27,817 bases of DNA from NCBI GenBank assembly GCA_026125925.1, contig JAHCKF010000009.1, forward strand, positions 1-27,817. The letters are read 5' to 3'. Shown here one piece after another: positions 15,632 through 22,768 of the stretch (position 1 is its first letter; each line of letters begins with the position of its first letter). Below the pieces are notes generated by a model. That model was not told the DNA's origin. It saw only the letters and a list, made by a program, of their open reading frames with translations, and searched no databases. The stretch comes from Pseudolabrys sp. (GTDB lineage Bacteria > Pseudomonadota > Alphaproteobacteria > Rhizobiales > Xanthobacteraceae). Both the position numbers and the translations under genes were made by a program.

Positions 15632-16417
15632 ATGACGAACCAGCACGCAACCGATCGGCCCTTCCTGATCAGGCTCGTGAGCTCACCGGCGTTCTGCTCG
15701 CTCCTCGTGCTTGTCGCTTTCCTGCTCGTGCTCGAGGGGCTGGTGCGCAGCGGGCTGGTATCGCGGGCCATCGTCGCCGAGCCAAGCACGACGATCCTGG
15801 GCATCGCCGACTTGCAGGCCAAGGTCGATATCCTGGGCGCGCTGCGTTCGACGCTGACGTCGACCATGACCGCGCTGGTCCTGGAAATCCTGGTCGCGGT
15901 TCCGCTCGGCCACCTGATGTACAAGCGCCGGGCCGTCGGCATCGCCTATACGAGCTGGTTCGCGGCGCTGTCGGCGGCGCCGATATTCCTGTTGTACCCG
16001 CTATTTCTGGTCATCTTCGGCCGCAACCAGGTCACCCTCATCGTCATGGGTTTCCTGCCGGGCATCATCCCGCTCGTTCTTCACGTTCAGGAAGGCTTCC
16101 TCGGCGTCAAGCAGACCTACATCAATGTGGGGCAAAGCTACGCGCTGTCGAAGAGCGCCATCTTCTGGCGCATCATGGTGCCGGCAGCCGCGCCGACCAT
16201 CGCCACCGGTGTGCGTCTGGCTTTGATGTACACGCTGATCAACATCGTCGCCGTCGAGTACCTCGTCGACGTCGGCGGTCTCGGCCGCATTGTCGCCGAC
16301 CGCTACTTCCGCTTCGACATTCCAGGCACCTATTCGGCGATCGTGGCCGTCGCGGCGGTCAGCGTCCTGCTCAACTGGCTGATCGGCCGCGCCGAACAAT
16401 GGATCCGGTCGCGATGA
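15632..16417 (+). CDS. ABC transporter permease 1, SsuC/TauC type
   Basis: 261 residues, inner-membrane protein with about six hydrophobic segments. The first spans roughly residues 18-36 (LLVLVAFLLVLEGLV) and the last is near the C-terminus (AVSVLLNWLIG). The EAA-like cytoplasmic loop that docks the ATPase is seen around ALSKSAIFWRIMVPAAAPTIATG. The ATG at 15632 follows the decarboxylase stop by 1 bp; a GTG at 15620 is an alternative start with a short overlap. It pairs with the next gene as a heterodimeric channel. The ATPase is probably the one at 6461. The pattern belongs to the sulfonate/nitrate/taurine/aromatic-acid importer family. Confidence 0.88.
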   Translation: MTNQHATDRPFLIRLVSSPAFCSLLVLVAFLLVLEGLVRSGLVSRAIVAEPSTTILGIADLQAKVDILGALRSTLTSTMTALVLEILVAVPLGHLMYKRRAVGIAYTSWFAALSAAPIFLLYPLFLVIFGRNQVTLIVMGFLPGIIPLVLHVQEGFLGVKQTYINVGQSYALSKSAIFWRIMVPAAAPTIATGVRLALMYTLINIVAVEYLVDVGGLGRIVADRYFRFDIPGTYSAIVAVAAVSVLLNWLIGRAEQWIRSR

Positions 16418-17250
16418 AGATATTCGACCCGAGACAACACGCTCTTCATCTCCAGGTCTTGTGGATCCGGGTGTTCACCATTCTTGCGCTGGTGGTGCTC
16501 TGGGAGTTCGCCGCGCGCTCCGGATTTTTCTACGAAGGCGTCATTCCGCCGACCTGGGCCGTGGTCGTGGCGCTAGTGCAGGAGTTGATGGCAAAGGACT
16601 TCTACTACGATCTCGGCCTGACGGTGTTCGCCGCGACGGCGGGCTTTCTCGCCGGTTCGCTGATCGCGCTGGTTCTCGGCATTCTGCTCGGTCTGCAACC
16701 CTTCGGCCGCCGGGTATTCGAGCCCTTCATCACCGCGCTGGGCGGCACGCCGAAGGTGATCTTCCTGCCGATCATCTTTCTGGTGTTCGGTCTCGGCATC
16801 GAATCCAAGATCGCCAAGGCGTCGTTGTCGGCGTTTTTCCCGGTGGTGCTGAGCACGACCAGCGCCTTCGTGCAGATCCCGAAGATCCTGTTGCTGACCG
16901 GCCGCAGCTTCAACCTTTCCACCTGGCAGATGGCGAGCAAGGTCTATCTGCCGGCAATGGCCAACCCGGTGCTCACCAGCCTGCGGCTCGCCATGTCGAT
17001 GTCGATCATCGGCGTGTTGTCCGCCGAAATCGCCAATTCGCAAGGCGGCCTCGGCTTCCGTCTTATCCGCTATGCCGATCAGTTCCGTATCGCCTCGGTT
17101 TATGCCGACGCCATCCTTATCTTCGCCACCGCGGCGGGAATGAACTACGTCTTGAGCCTGGTGCAAGGCTTCCTCGGCAACCGCGGCCGCAAGCCGGGCG
17201 CCGCGCGCGCCGCCGACAAGGCCGCGCTCGCCGCGACCTCCGGCGCATGA
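16414..17250 (+). CDS. ABC transporter permease 2, SsuC/TauC type
   Basis: 278 residues from the ATG at 16414, which overlaps the previous stop as ATGA, the usual coupled arrangement; an ATG at 16399 in the same frame is possible but has no ribosome site. Membrane segments include IRVFTILALVVLWEFAAR, LAGSLIALVLGILLGL and the region after GFRLIRYADQFRIASV. The cytoplasmic docking loop lies around STWQMASKVYLPAMANPVLTS (written without its last residues as STWQMASKVYLPAMANPV). The C-terminus is a basic/alanine-rich tail. It is likely the partner of permease 1 in a two-permease importer. The substrate is not known. Confidence 0.88.
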   Translation: MKIFDPRQHALHLQVLWIRVFTILALVVLWEFAARSGFFYEGVIPPTWAVVVALVQELMAKDFYYDLGLTVFAATAGFLAGSLIALVLGILLGLQPFGRRVFEPFITALGGTPKVIFLPIIFLVFGLGIESKIAKASLSAFFPVVLSTTSAFVQIPKILLLTGRSFNLSTWQMASKVYLPAMANPVLTSLRLAMSMSIIGVLSAEIANSQGGLGFRLIRYADQFRIASVYADAILIFATAAGMNYVLSLVQGFLGNRGRKPGAARAADKAALAATSGA

Positions 17251-17265
17251 GATATCGGCCGCGGT

Positions 17266-19602
17266 ATGCGTGAACTTGATTGGGGAATCGGCCGACCTGT
17301 CCCACGCAGCGAGGACGCGCGGCTGATCGGCGGGCTTGGCCGCTACACCGACGACGTCGATCTCGGTCCGGCTGCATGGCTTTATCTGGTGCGCTCGCCG
17401 CACGCCGCCGCGCGGATCGTCGGCATCGATGCTGAGGCCGCCAGGAATGCTCCGGGCGTGTTGGCAGTGTTGACCGGCGCCGATGTGGTGGCGGCCAAAC
17501 TCGGCACCCTGCCGTCCCGGGTGCAGCGTCACAATGCGAACGGCGAGCCGAATTTCGTGCCGCCGTATTATCCGCTGGCGGTTGACGTCGCGCCGCATAG
17601 CGGCGTCGCCGTCGCCGCCGTGATCGCCGAAACCCTGGCGCAGGCCAAGGACGCCGCCGAGCTCATCGAGATCGACTACGAGGTGTTGCCGGCCGTCACC
17701 GACACCGGGCAATGCCTCGAGGCGGACGCGCCAGTCGTGTGGGATGGGCAGGGCGACAACCGCTGCTTCGTGTTCCGGCTCGGTGACAAGGCCGCCGCCG
17801 CCGACGCTTTCGCCCGCGCCGATCATGTCGTGCGCGACCGTCTCGTCATCACGCGGATGACGACCAATTCGATCGAGCCGCGCAACGCGCTCGGCCACTA
17901 CACCGCCAAGGACGGCCGCTACGCGCTGTATTCCAGCCTGCAGTCGCCGCACACCATCCAGCGCGAGATCGCGGCGATCTTCCGCGAGCCGGCCAACCGC
18001 TTCCGCGTCGTCGCTCACGACGTTGGCGGCTCGTTCGGCATGAAGGGCAGCGTCTATCCCGAGCAGGTGCTGGTGCTGTGGGCTTCGCGTCTGACCGGCC
18101 GCCCGGTGAAATGGGTGGCCGAGCGCAGCGAGGGGTTCCTGTCGGACCATCAGGCCCGCGACAACATCTCAGAGGTGGCGCTGGCGCTCGACAGGGACGG
18201 CCGTTTCCTGGCGCTGCGCGTCGAAACCATCGCCAATGTCGGTGCCTATATCGCGCTCAATGGCCTGCACTCGTCGACCAATAATCTTGGCGGTCTTGCC
18301 GGTGTTTACAGGATTCCCGCATTCGACGTCGCCGTCACCGGCGTATTCAGCCACACGCCGCCGACCTGTCCGTTTCGCGGCGCCGGGCGCCCCGAGGCGT
18401 CGTATTGCATCGAGCGCATCATCGATCTCGCCGCCCGCGAACTGAAACTCGATCCGGCCGAACTGCGGCGGCGCAATCTCGTCCCGGCAAGCGCGATGCC
18501 CTACAAGACCGGGCTGGTCTACACCTACGACTGCGGCGAGTTCGAAGCGGTGATGGACCGCTGCCTCGAGACCGCCGATTGGCAGAGCTTCGACAGGCGT
18601 CGCCGCGACAGTGCGTCGCGCGGCCTGTTGCGCGGCATCGGCATCGCCTGCGTCATCGAGATCGCGGGCGGCCCGCAGGGCATGCCGATGGAAGAGGCAG
18701 TCGAGATACGCTTCGATTCCGGCGGCAGTTGCACCATCGTGTCGGGCAGCCACTCGCACGGTCAGGGCCACGAGACGGTGCTCAAGCAGTTCGCCGCGCA
18801 ATATCTCGGCCTGGTGCCCGATCAGGTACGCATCGTCAGCGGCGACACCGACGAGGTCGCGCATGGCCGCGGCTCGTTCGGCTCGCGCACGATGATGGCC
18901 GCGGGCACGGCTTTCGCGACGGCAGCGCAGCGTGTCATCGACCGCGGCAAGAAGGTTGCGGCGCATCTGCTCGAAGTCGGCGAGGGTGACATCGATTTCG
19001 CCGATGGCTCCTTCAACGTGGCGGGTACCGATCTGAAGATGGCTTTGCCCGACGTGGCGCGCGCGTCGTACCTGCCGGCGCGGATGCCACGCGGCGCGGA
19101 CTTCGGCCTCGATGCCAAGGCGACCGTGACGCCGCGCGACGCCACATTCCCCAATGGCTGCCACATCTGCGAAGTGGAAATCGATCCCGAAACCGGCGTG
19201 ACCAAGCTCGTCGCCTATACGGTCGTCGATGACGTCGGCAATGTCATGAATCCGCTGCTGCTCAAGGGACAGCTCCATGGCGGCATTGCCCAGGGCGTCG
19301 GCCAGGCGCTGATGGAGCGCATCGCCTATGCCGACGGGCAACTGGTGACCGGGTCATTCATGGACTACGGCATGCCGCGCGCCACCCATCTGCCGTTCTT
19401 CGACGTCGTCAGCCACGCCGTGCCAACCGAAACCAATCCACTCGGCGCCAAAGGGGCGGGCGAAGCCGGCACGGTCGGCGCCTTGCCCGCGGTCATGAAC
19501 GCGGTCGCCGATGCGCTGTACCGGCAGGGCGTCTCCCGGATCGACATGCCGGCCACGCCCGGCAACGTCTGGTCGGCGCTGCAGGAGGCGAAGCGCAAAT
19601 GA
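17266..19602 (+). CDS. Molybdenum hydroxylase large subunit (xanthine dehydrogenase/aldehyde oxidase family)
   Basis: 778 residues, the normal size of a CoxL/XdhB-type Mo-cytosine- or Mo-molybdopterin-binding subunit. Motifs: RPVPRSEDARLIGGLGRYTD at the start, GGSFGMKG from G254, CPFRGAGRPE (C368-R371), GSHSHGQGHET, GRGSFGSRT, and catalytic glutamate E733 in GAKGAGEAG. The CO-dehydrogenase loop AYRCSFR is absent, so it is not CO dehydrogenase. It would hydroxylate an aldehyde or N-heterocycle with water as oxygen donor. It lacks neighbouring genes for the [2Fe-2S] and FAD subunits that normally accompany it. It starts 15 bp after permease 2 with a weak ribosome site and seems to be the last gene of the 7933 operon. 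Confidence 0.93.
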   Translation: MRELDWGIGRPVPRSEDARLIGGLGRYTDDVDLGPAAWLYLVRSPHAAARIVGIDAEAARNAPGVLAVLTGADVVAAKLGTLPSRVQRHNANGEPNFVPPYYPLAVDVAPHSGVAVAAVIAETLAQAKDAAELIEIDYEVLPAVTDTGQCLEADAPVVWDGQGDNRCFVFRLGDKAAAADAFARADHVVRDRLVITRMTTNSIEPRNALGHYTAKDGRYALYSSLQSPHTIQREIAAIFREPANRFRVVAHDVGGSFGMKGSVYPEQVLVLWASRLTGRPVKWVAERSEGFLSDHQARDNISEVALALDRDGRFLALRVETIANVGAYIALNGLHSSTNNLGGLAGVYRIPAFDVAVTGVFSHTPPTCPFRGAGRPEASYCIERIIDLAARELKLDPAELRRRNLVPASAMPYKTGLVYTYDCGEFEAVMDRCLETADWQSFDRRRRDSASRGLLRGIGIACVIEIAGGPQGMPMEEAVEIRFDSGGSCTIVSGSHSHGQGHETVLKQFAAQYLGLVPDQVRIVSGDTDEVAHGRGSFGSRTMMAAGTAFATAAQRVIDRGKKVAAHLLEVGEGDIDFADGSFNVAGTDLKMALPDVARASYLPARMPRGADFGLDAKATVTPRDATFPNGCHICEVEIDPETGVTKLVAYTVVDDVGNVMNPLLLKGQLHGGIAQGVGQALMERIAYADGQLVTGSFMDYGMPRATHLPFFDVVSHAVPTETNPLGAKGAGEAGTVGALPAVMNAVADALYRQGVSRIDMPATPGNVWSALQEAKRK

Positions 19603-19741
19603 GGACGAAATCGCCGACGATGGCGGGCCGGTCGGAAACCGGAGTCTCGGACCTCGTTACCTCTTCGCGAGTTGCTCATACAAACAGCGTAATCCGCGAG
19701 AAGGTTAGGCAGTTGCCGCGGCGCAAAATGCCGCTGGCCAA

Positions 19742-19769
19742 TTGACTGCACTTTCAGACGGGGTACTAT
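19742..19769 (+). promoter_or_regulatory. Sigma-70-like promoter of the 19809 operon
   Basis: TTGACT (19742-19747), 16 bases, TACTAT (19764-19769). This is the same -35 and spacing as the promoter at 7851-7878. It sits in a 206-bp non-coding stretch (19603-19808) that otherwise holds only a weak CCGGT/ACCGG hairpin and no clear terminator. Confidence 0.5.
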
Positions 19770-19781
19770 ACAAAAAAACAT

Positions 19782-19794
19782 AACATAGATAAAC
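19782..19794 (+). promoter_or_regulatory. AT-rich 13-mer, candidate regulator site
   Basis: AACATAGATAAAC, matching 12 of 13 bases of 2350-2362. It lies downstream of the -10 and just before the ribosome site AGGA (19798-19801), a repressor-like position. ACTATA is also repeated on both flanks (19765-19770 and 19793-19798). Confidence 0.4.
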
Positions 19795-19808
19795 TATAGG
19801 ATATTGAT

Positions 19809-20897
19809 ATGAAGGCTTGGCTCTCTTACGGCTTCAACGACATGCGCCTCGAAGAGGTGCCGATGCCGCACGCCGAGCCCGGCTGGGTCGTGTGCAAGGT
19901 CCGCAACGCCGAACTGTCGGTGACGGAGATCGCCGAATTCCGCGGCTTGCCCGTGCCCTCGCACGACAACATCAAGAAGATGCTTGCCGAGCGCGCGCCG
20001 ATGCAGCTCTGGGGCCACGAGTTCTGCGGCGAAGTTGTCGAGGTGGGCGCCGGGGTGACCAATGTGAAGCTCGGCGACCGCGTGTTTTATCACCGCGGCG
20101 TGCCCTGCGGCACGTGCAAATACTGCGCGGCCGGGATGTCGCATCTGTGCCGCTCGGTGATCAACGTTTCGGAAGATACGCCCGGCTGTCTCGCCGAGTA
20201 TTTCCCGATTCCCGCGAGCACGATCGCCGCCATCCCTGATGAAATCACCGACAAGGAAGCCTGCGGCATGCAGCCGCTGGTGTCGGTGATGGGCCGTATC
20301 GAAGGCGTCGGCATCGCGATGGGCGATACCGTCGTCGTCATCGGCCAGGGGCCCATGGGGCTGTTCTGCACGCAGATCGCCGCGGTCGCCGGCGCTGCGA
20401 AGGTGGTGGCGATCGCGCGGCGCGATCCGGTTCTCGCTTTGTCGAAGCAACTCGGTGCCACCCACACCATCAACGCCACCAAGACCGACCCGGTTGAGGC
20501 GGTGATGGAAATCACCAAGGGCCTTGGCTGCGACGTCGTCCTCGAATGCGCCGGCGGCAGCAAGGAGCAAGGTCATGCCGGTGTCGATACGTTCATCCAG
20601 GGCCTGGCGATGTTGCGCAACGAAGGTCGCATCTCCGAATTCGGCCATCTGCCGGTCGGCTCGACCGTTCCGATCGGCCCGATCGACAAGAAGGGCCTAC
20701 ATGTCATCGGCACGCGCAGCCCGTCACCGCGCATCATCAATTACGCCATCGATCTGGTGGCCTCCAAGCGCGTGCAGATCGAGCCGACCGTGACCCACGT
20801 TCTCAAGGGTATCGAGAAGGTGCCGGAGGCGATCGAGATCACAGGCAATAAAGCGAGATATGGAGCGATTGGGCCTGCCCAGGTCGTCCTGGTCTGA
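19809..20897 (+). CDS. Zinc-type alcohol dehydrogenase-like protein with altered catalytic zinc site
   Basis: 362 residues of the medium-chain dehydrogenase/reductase superfamily, with AGGA seven bases before the ATG. GHE (H70-E71), the structural-zinc cysteines C100, C103, C106 and C114, and the Rossmann motif GQGPMG (179-184) are intact. The stretch that normally reads ICGTD is LSVTE, so the first catalytic zinc ligand is Ser37 rather than Cys. The usual EP of the later ligand is Q155-P. The protein may therefore not bind catalytic zinc, or may bind it unusually, and might act as a reductase or on an unusual substrate. It opens the third plus-strand operon, directly before an ABC binding protein. 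Zinc loss is inferred from alignment by eye. Confidence 0.88.
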   Translation: MKAWLSYGFNDMRLEEVPMPHAEPGWVVCKVRNAELSVTEIAEFRGLPVPSHDNIKKMLAERAPMQLWGHEFCGEVVEVGAGVTNVKLGDRVFYHRGVPCGTCKYCAAGMSHLCRSVINVSEDTPGCLAEYFPIPASTIAAIPDEITDKEACGMQPLVSVMGRIEGVGIAMGDTVVVIGQGPMGLFCTQIAAVAGAAKVVAIARRDPVLALSKQLGATHTINATKTDPVEAVMEITKGLGCDVVLECAGGSKEQGHAGVDTFIQGLAMLRNEGRISEFGHLPVGSTVPIGPIDKKGLHVIGTRSPSPRIINYAIDLVASKRVQIEPTVTHVLKGIEKVPEAIEITGNKARYGAIGPAQVVLV

Positions 20898-20953
20898 GCA
20901 GGTTGATGGGAAGTCCGGGGTTCAACAACGTCAAGTAGAAGAGGGATCGGACT

Positions 20954-21919
20954 ATGCGCAAAACGATGATGAAGGCGGCTCTGGCCGCGTTGGGTGTCGG
21001 CCTGGTCAGCCAGCCGGTGTTGGCTCAGGAGAAGCTGAAGGTCGCCACAACATTCCTCGGACTGTGGGACACCTCGCAGCCGACCTTGTGCAAAGAACGC
21101 GGTGAGTTCGCCAAGGCGGGTCTGGACGTCGACGTCACATCAACGCGCGGCGGTTCGGAGAACATCCAGGCGGTCATCGCCGGCGGCATGGATATCGGAT
21201 ACTCGCCCGGCATCAATGCGGTGTTTGCGGCTTACGCCCAGGGCAACAAGCTCAAGGTCGTCAGCTCCGAATTTCTGGGCCAAAACGACACGTTCTTCTA
21301 TGTTCCGGCGGATAGCCCAATCAAGTCGACCAAGGATCTGAACGGCAAGACCGTCGCGTTCCCGCGTCCGGGCGGCGCCAGCGAAGCGACCCTGCTTGCC
21401 TTCAAGAACGAGAGTAAGCTGGACTTCAAAATGGTGGCAACCGGCGGCATGGATGCCACGATGACTATGGCCATGACCAAGCAGGTCGATGTCGGCTACG
21501 CAATTCCGCCGAGCGGTCTGGCCGCGATCGAGGAAGGCAAGATCCGCGTGCTGTTCTCCGGCGACGACGTCAAGGCGCAGGCCAAGTTGACCGGACGCGT
21601 CATCGTCACGAAGGCGGATTTCCTCGAGAAGAAGCGCGCCGTGGTGGCAAAGTTCCTCGAGACTCTCGACAAGTGCATCGACTGGGCCTACGCGAACAAG
21701 AAGGAATCGTCGAAGTTCTACGGCGATCTGAACAAGGTCGACGCAAAGATCGCCGAGAAGGGCATTGCTTTCTATGACCGCAAGACCCTCGCCTTCGGGC
21801 CGATCGAAGGTCTCGACGTGGTCATGAAGCAGGCGGTCGACGCCAAGTTCCTGGCCAAGCCGCTGACCGAGGCCGAGATCAAGGACCTCATCGACATCGT
21901 CTATACGACGAAGAAGTAA
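20954..21919 (+). CDS. ABC transporter periplasmic substrate-binding protein, SsuA/NMT1-like
   Basis: 321 residues. A signal peptide is clear: MRKTMMK, a hydrophobic core ALAALGVGLVSQ, and probable cleavage after A24 (VLA before QEK). The mature protein has the type 2 periplasmic binding layout of the SsuA/TauA/ThiY group: LKVATTFLGLWDT, ERGEFAKAGLDVDV, GGSENIQAVIAGGMDIGY, then DLNGKTVAFPRPGG. GAGGGA precedes the ATG. It is the only such binding protein in the window and is the natural partner of the permeases at 15632/16414 and the ATPase at 6461, although it sits in a separate operon behind the alcohol dehydrogenase-like gene. The ligand cannot be read from sequence. Confidence 0.9.
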   Translation: MRKTMMKAALAALGVGLVSQPVLAQEKLKVATTFLGLWDTSQPTLCKERGEFAKAGLDVDVTSTRGGSENIQAVIAGGMDIGYSPGINAVFAAYAQGNKLKVVSSEFLGQNDTFFYVPADSPIKSTKDLNGKTVAFPRPGGASEATLLAFKNESKLDFKMVATGGMDATMTMAMTKQVDVGYAIPPSGLAAIEEGKIRVLFSGDDVKAQAKLTGRVIVTKADFLEKKRAVVAKFLETLDKCIDWAYANKKESSKFYGDLNKVDAKIAEKGIAFYDRKTLAFGPIEGLDVVMKQAVDAKFLAKPLTEAEIKDLIDIVYTTKK

Positions 21920-21930
21920 GAAGGCATCGC

Positions 21931-22221
21931 GTGTACGTAGTGATCTTGACAAGCAAGCCGAATACCGAGGTGCTCCGCGCCGAGACGAAGCCTCGTCACG
22001 ACGCCTATTGGGAGGAGCACCTCGGTGCGATCCGCTACGGTGGACCAATCCTGGCCGATGATGGCAAGACCCGAACCGGCCAGATTCTGGTGCTCGATGT
22101 GGACGACCGCGAAACCGCCGAAAACATCGTCACCGGCGATCCTTTCGTCGAGGTCGGCTGTTTCGAGAGGTGGTCCATCCACCGCTATCGCATCTCGGTG
22201 GAAGCGGGCCGCCTGACCTGA
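21931..22221 (+). CDS. YciI-like family protein
   Basis: 96 residues, GTG start with AAGG six bases upstream, 11 bp after the binding protein stop. The pattern MYVVILTSKPN, R-x-x-H-x-x-YWEEHL, GGPILADDG and GDPFVEVGCFERWSIHRY is that of YciI proteins: small dimeric ferredoxin-like folds related to muconolactone isomerase and some dechlorinases, with a conserved His (H in RHDAYWEEH) near the pocket. In catabolic clusters such proteins are sometimes isomerases or hydrolases of ring-cleavage products, but most have no known activity. Probably expressed with the upstream transporter gene. Confidence 0.8.
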   Translation: MYVVILTSKPNTEVLRAETKPRHDAYWEEHLGAIRYGGPILADDGKTRTGQILVLDVDDRETAENIVTGDPFVEVGCFERWSIHRYRISVEAGRLT

Positions 22222-22235
22222 GGCCTTGCAGCCTA

Positions 22236-22739
22236 ATGATTTCGTTCCGCGACTTCTCGTTTGCCGTTTATACCGCGCCGGGAGTCGCGGACGAATGTCT
22301 GCGGTTGCAGGATGACCACGGCGTTGACGTCAATATTCTGCTGTTCTGCGCTTACGCGGCCGCGGTCGGCAGGATTTCGCTGAGCGCTCAGGACCTTGCC
22401 GACATCGACGGCACCGTTGCCGACTTCCGCGATGGCGTCGTCGTGCCGCTCAGGACGTGCCGGCGCATCATGAAGCGGAATATCGCCGCTCTTGCCCCAG
22501 AACAGGCGCGCGCGGCCGAGGAACTGCGCGGCCGCGTCAAGGACATCGAACTGGCGGCTGAACTCCTCGAGCGGGACCTCATGGTCGCATGGCTGGCCAC
22601 GACGGCCGGTCGTGAGCGCCGCGCGGCATCTGTGGAGCCGAAAGACAACATCGGGGCGTTTCTGGCTCGGCACCAGCTGGACGGCCGGACCGCGCCGTAC
22701 CCGGAAAATCTCGAGCGCGCGGCGCTGTCTTACGCCTGA
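22236..22739 (+). CDS. TIGR02444 (DUF2390) family protein, unknown function
   Basis: 167 residues from the ATG at 22236; upstream in-frame codons belong to the end of the YciI gene region. The N-terminal FRDFSFAVYTAPGVADECLR followed by LQDDHGVDVNILLFCAYAA is, from memory, the signature of the TIGR02444 family, which is helical and of unknown function. The rest is helical and rich in Ala/Arg/Glu, with no membrane segment or metal motif. These genes usually stand alone in proteobacterial genomes; here it is 14 bp after the YciI gene and 29 bp before the amidase, so it may simply be carried along. The ribosome site is weak. Confidence 0.75.
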   Translation: MISFRDFSFAVYTAPGVADECLRLQDDHGVDVNILLFCAYAAAVGRISLSAQDLADIDGTVADFRDGVVVPLRTCRRIMKRNIAALAPEQARAAEELRGRVKDIELAAELLERDLMVAWLATTAGRERRAASVEPKDNIGAFLARHQLDGRTAPYPENLERAALSYA

Positions 22740-22768
22740 TTCCCTCCATCGAACTGCTGTGAGTTGAT

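Noticed and set aside
12364..15942. Minus-strand open frame of 1192 codons across the aldehyde dehydrogenase and decarboxylase genes.
   Set aside because: It is antisense to two well-supported genes, is Arg/Asp/Ala/His-rich with no recognisable domain, and long antisense frames are expected in high-GC DNA.
16573..18150. Minus-strand open frame of 525 codons across permease 2 and the molybdenum hydroxylase.
   Set aside because: Composition is typical of a shadow frame, it crosses two real genes, and it has no motif.
17266..19602. Carbon monoxide dehydrogenase large subunit.
   Set aside because: The AYRCSFR active-site loop is missing (CPFRGAGR instead), and the small and medium subunit genes are absent.
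19625..19645. CCGGT/ACCGG hairpin after the molybdenum hydroxylase as a terminator.
   Set aside because: Only a 5-bp stem and no following T-run; too weak to claim.
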